This document shows positions 62,947 through 64,000 of a stretch of 64,000 bases of DNA, in pieces. The translations under genes were made by a program, and so were the position numbers. Location: assembly GCA_022559845.1 (NCBI GenBank), contig CM040128.1:173530413-173594412 (forward strand). The letters run 5' to 3'. The stretch is from Amorphophallus konjac. Its lineage: Eukaryota > Streptophyta > Magnoliopsida > Alismatales > Araceae. How positions within the stretch are numbered: the stretch's first letter is position 1; every line of letters starts with the position of its first letter. The notes under the pieces are model-generated. The model had not been told where the DNA came from and did no database searches. It saw nothing but the letters and a program-made list of their open reading frames with translations.

Positions 62947-63927
62947 CTACCTTTGCGCCATAAGGTTTTTTGTAGCAGGAGTGGCAGATGATCGCGCATT
63001 GGCTTCAGGCTGTGGAACTTCAAACTCCACGGCCAATGGTAATTTCGCCACGGTGACGGAGGTGTTGGCTGCAACTGGAATGGGAGGAGGCCGTGATTCC
63101 ACTCCAATTGGCGCAGATTGAGGTGGGACATGAACCTCCTTTTCACGCAACAACGCTTGCAAGAGGTTCTTGAGTTCTTGGTTTTCGCGTCGGAGCTCTT
63201 CCAACATGGGAGTCTGCTCCTCTTCCCCCAGATCTTCCTCGTGTCGGGGGTGGCTGTCCCCATCAACGCTGTGGACGTCCTCTTGGTGCTCTTCTTGCCG
63301 TGCCGGCTCTGGCTGAGACGTCCCAGCAGCCGGCGCCTGTTGTGTTTGGGCCAGGATCCGGGACACGAGCCTTGACCTCCTCAAATAGTTAAGAGGCTGG
63401 TTGAGTTCACCCGAGGTGTCCTCCGGTTGCTTGTCGGCAGAGGTGGCGTTGCAGGTGAACACTTTGACAGTGTCATTGGTCACCTGAACCACCCGCTTCT
63501 TCCTGAGCGGTTGTCTGCTCGGCTTGGGTGGCATCCCAATTCTGTCAAAAATAGACACTCGGGACGTGGAGGCCTGTGTTGGGCAATCTTCGTCCGTGTG
63601 TGTTGAACTGGCCCACGGAGAGGTAGGCCGCACCTTCTTGCCAGCTCCCCGGCACTTTTGCCCACGTGGGGGTTGAGTTGTAGACCTCGGGGATGTTGAG
63701 GTCTCAGTGCTTGTCGAACTCCGCAGCTGTTGCAGATCTGACATGCGGAAGGGCTCTTCTGCCCTTGCTTGCCTTATGATTCGGGCCTCCTCCTTGGTGA
63801 CCCAGATTTTCTTCAATCGGAGCTGACGCTCCTCGATTGGGTTGCCCCCTGACCTTGATTGGGGAGCAAATGGTCTGGGTCGTTGTGTCGGACCCCGACT
63901 TGTTGCCGGTATGGCGGGCTTCTTCAT
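62947..63927 (-). CDS. gag: Gag N-terminal extension of Tat element B
   Basis: 326 codons from ATG 63927, rich in Pro, Arg, Ser and Glu. Residues 230-265 form a short coiled coil (LEELRRENQELKNLLQALL). No catalytic motif. It ends NLMAQR-stop, and the next frame starts directly, so the TAG at 62947 probably arose inside one Gag. The frame is also open upstream of the ATG to the window edge, so the true start may be outside. Tat elements often have such an N-terminal extension. Confidence 0.7.
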   Translation of the reverse strand: MKKPAIPATSRGPTQRPRPFAPQSRSGGNPIEERQLRLKKIWVTKEEARIIRQARAEEPFRMSDLQQLRSSTSTETSTSPRSTTQPPRGQKCRGAGKKVRPTSPWASSTHTDEDCPTQASTSRVSIFDRIGMPPKPSRQPLRKKRVVQVTNDTVKVFTCNATSADKQPEDTSGELNQPLNYLRRSRLVSRILAQTQQAPAAGTSQPEPARQEEHQEDVHSVDGDSHPRHEEDLGEEEQTPMLEELRRENQELKNLLQALLREKEVHVPPQSAPIGVESRPPPIPVAANTSVTVAKLPLAVEFEVPQPEANARSSATPATKNLMAQR

Positions 63928-64000
63928 TTTCGCCCCGTCCTCCCAGACTTGCCGAAGAAGCTCGAAGCGATTGGAGGTAGAGATAGTCAGGACGTGTCGG

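Larger units (their letters stand above)
42662..64000 (-). mobile_element. Tat element B: Ty3/gypsy retrotransposon, 5' LTR outside window
   Basis: Minus strand: gag (63927 down to about 59.5 kb), protease, RT, two RNase H domains, integrase, duplicated integrase tail, minisatellite, antisense PMD gene, polypurine tract, 3' LTR. It shares every module with A where both exist. Its left end TGTGGACCACGG falls exactly at the break in A pol, so B most likely inserted into A. The matching 5' LTR and the far part of A would lie right of 64000. Several stops, frameshifts and two MITE insertions disable it. Confidence 0.88.

Noticed and set aside
1..64000. CRISPR arrays, operons, rRNA, tRNA or organelle insertions
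   Set aside because: Repeats present are LTR repeats and minisatellites without CRISPR spacing; no rRNA or tRNA fold was recognised apart from primer-site matches to tRNA-Met.

Overview
The window is plant nuclear DNA made almost entirely of nested LTR retrotransposons. The evidence is Ty1/copia Sirevirus-type and Ty3/gypsy Tat-type proteins, tRNA-Met-type primer sites, plant hAT-like and Mutator-like miniature elements, GT-AG introns and a plant mobile domain (PMD) gene. I see no bacterial, organellar, rRNA, tRNA or CRISPR features. The species cannot be named from the sequence; a flowering plant with a repeat-rich genome is the safest reading.

Layout. (1) 1-9450: Sirevirus-like copia element S1 on the plus strand, its 5' end outside the window. 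It has gag with one frameshift, an uninterrupted pol, a spacer with several polypurine tracts and a 2.4 kb 3' LTR ending TGTTG...CAACA. S1 sits in the gag of an older minus-strand Ty3-like element (9451 to about 10.5 kb), whose primer-binding site was itself split by a miniature element. (2) About 10.5-17.1 kb: old low-copy or decayed sequence with one plausible host exon (12116-12307), a decayed zinc-knuckle relic and a 1,025-bp terminal-inverted-repeat element with an 8-bp target duplication. (3) 17086-42661: Tat-type gypsy element A, minus strand, with its 3' LTR at the left. It is interrupted by a complete 11-kb pol-less Sirevirus relative S2 (19628-30692, target duplication GATAT), a solo LTR (36484-36808, GACAG) and a hAT-like MITE (39577-40083, GACATGGC). 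(4) 42662-64000: Tat element B, also minus strand, whose 3' LTR begins exactly where the pol region of A breaks off. B carries a sister hAT-like MITE (45760-46275), a Mutator-like MITE (58867-59522) and a duplicated integrase tail; its 5' LTR lies outside the window.

The most interesting system is in both Tat copies. Between pol and the 3' LTR, on the strand opposite to gag-pol, lies a nine-exon gene for a PMD protein. It has eight small introns at matching positions in A and B and a conserved AATAAA after the stop. Beside it lies a 55/110-bp minisatellite bracketed by 200-bp direct repeats. In minus-strand order a Tat unit reads gag (CHHC knuckle modules), protease, RT, RNase H, second archaeal-type RNase H, integrase, repeat block, antisense PMD gene, LTR. 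Both copies are now pseudogenes with many stops. S2 is the second notable object: it has lost the whole pol region but keeps a long open frame resembling the putative plant transposon protein family, and its LTRs are nearly identical.
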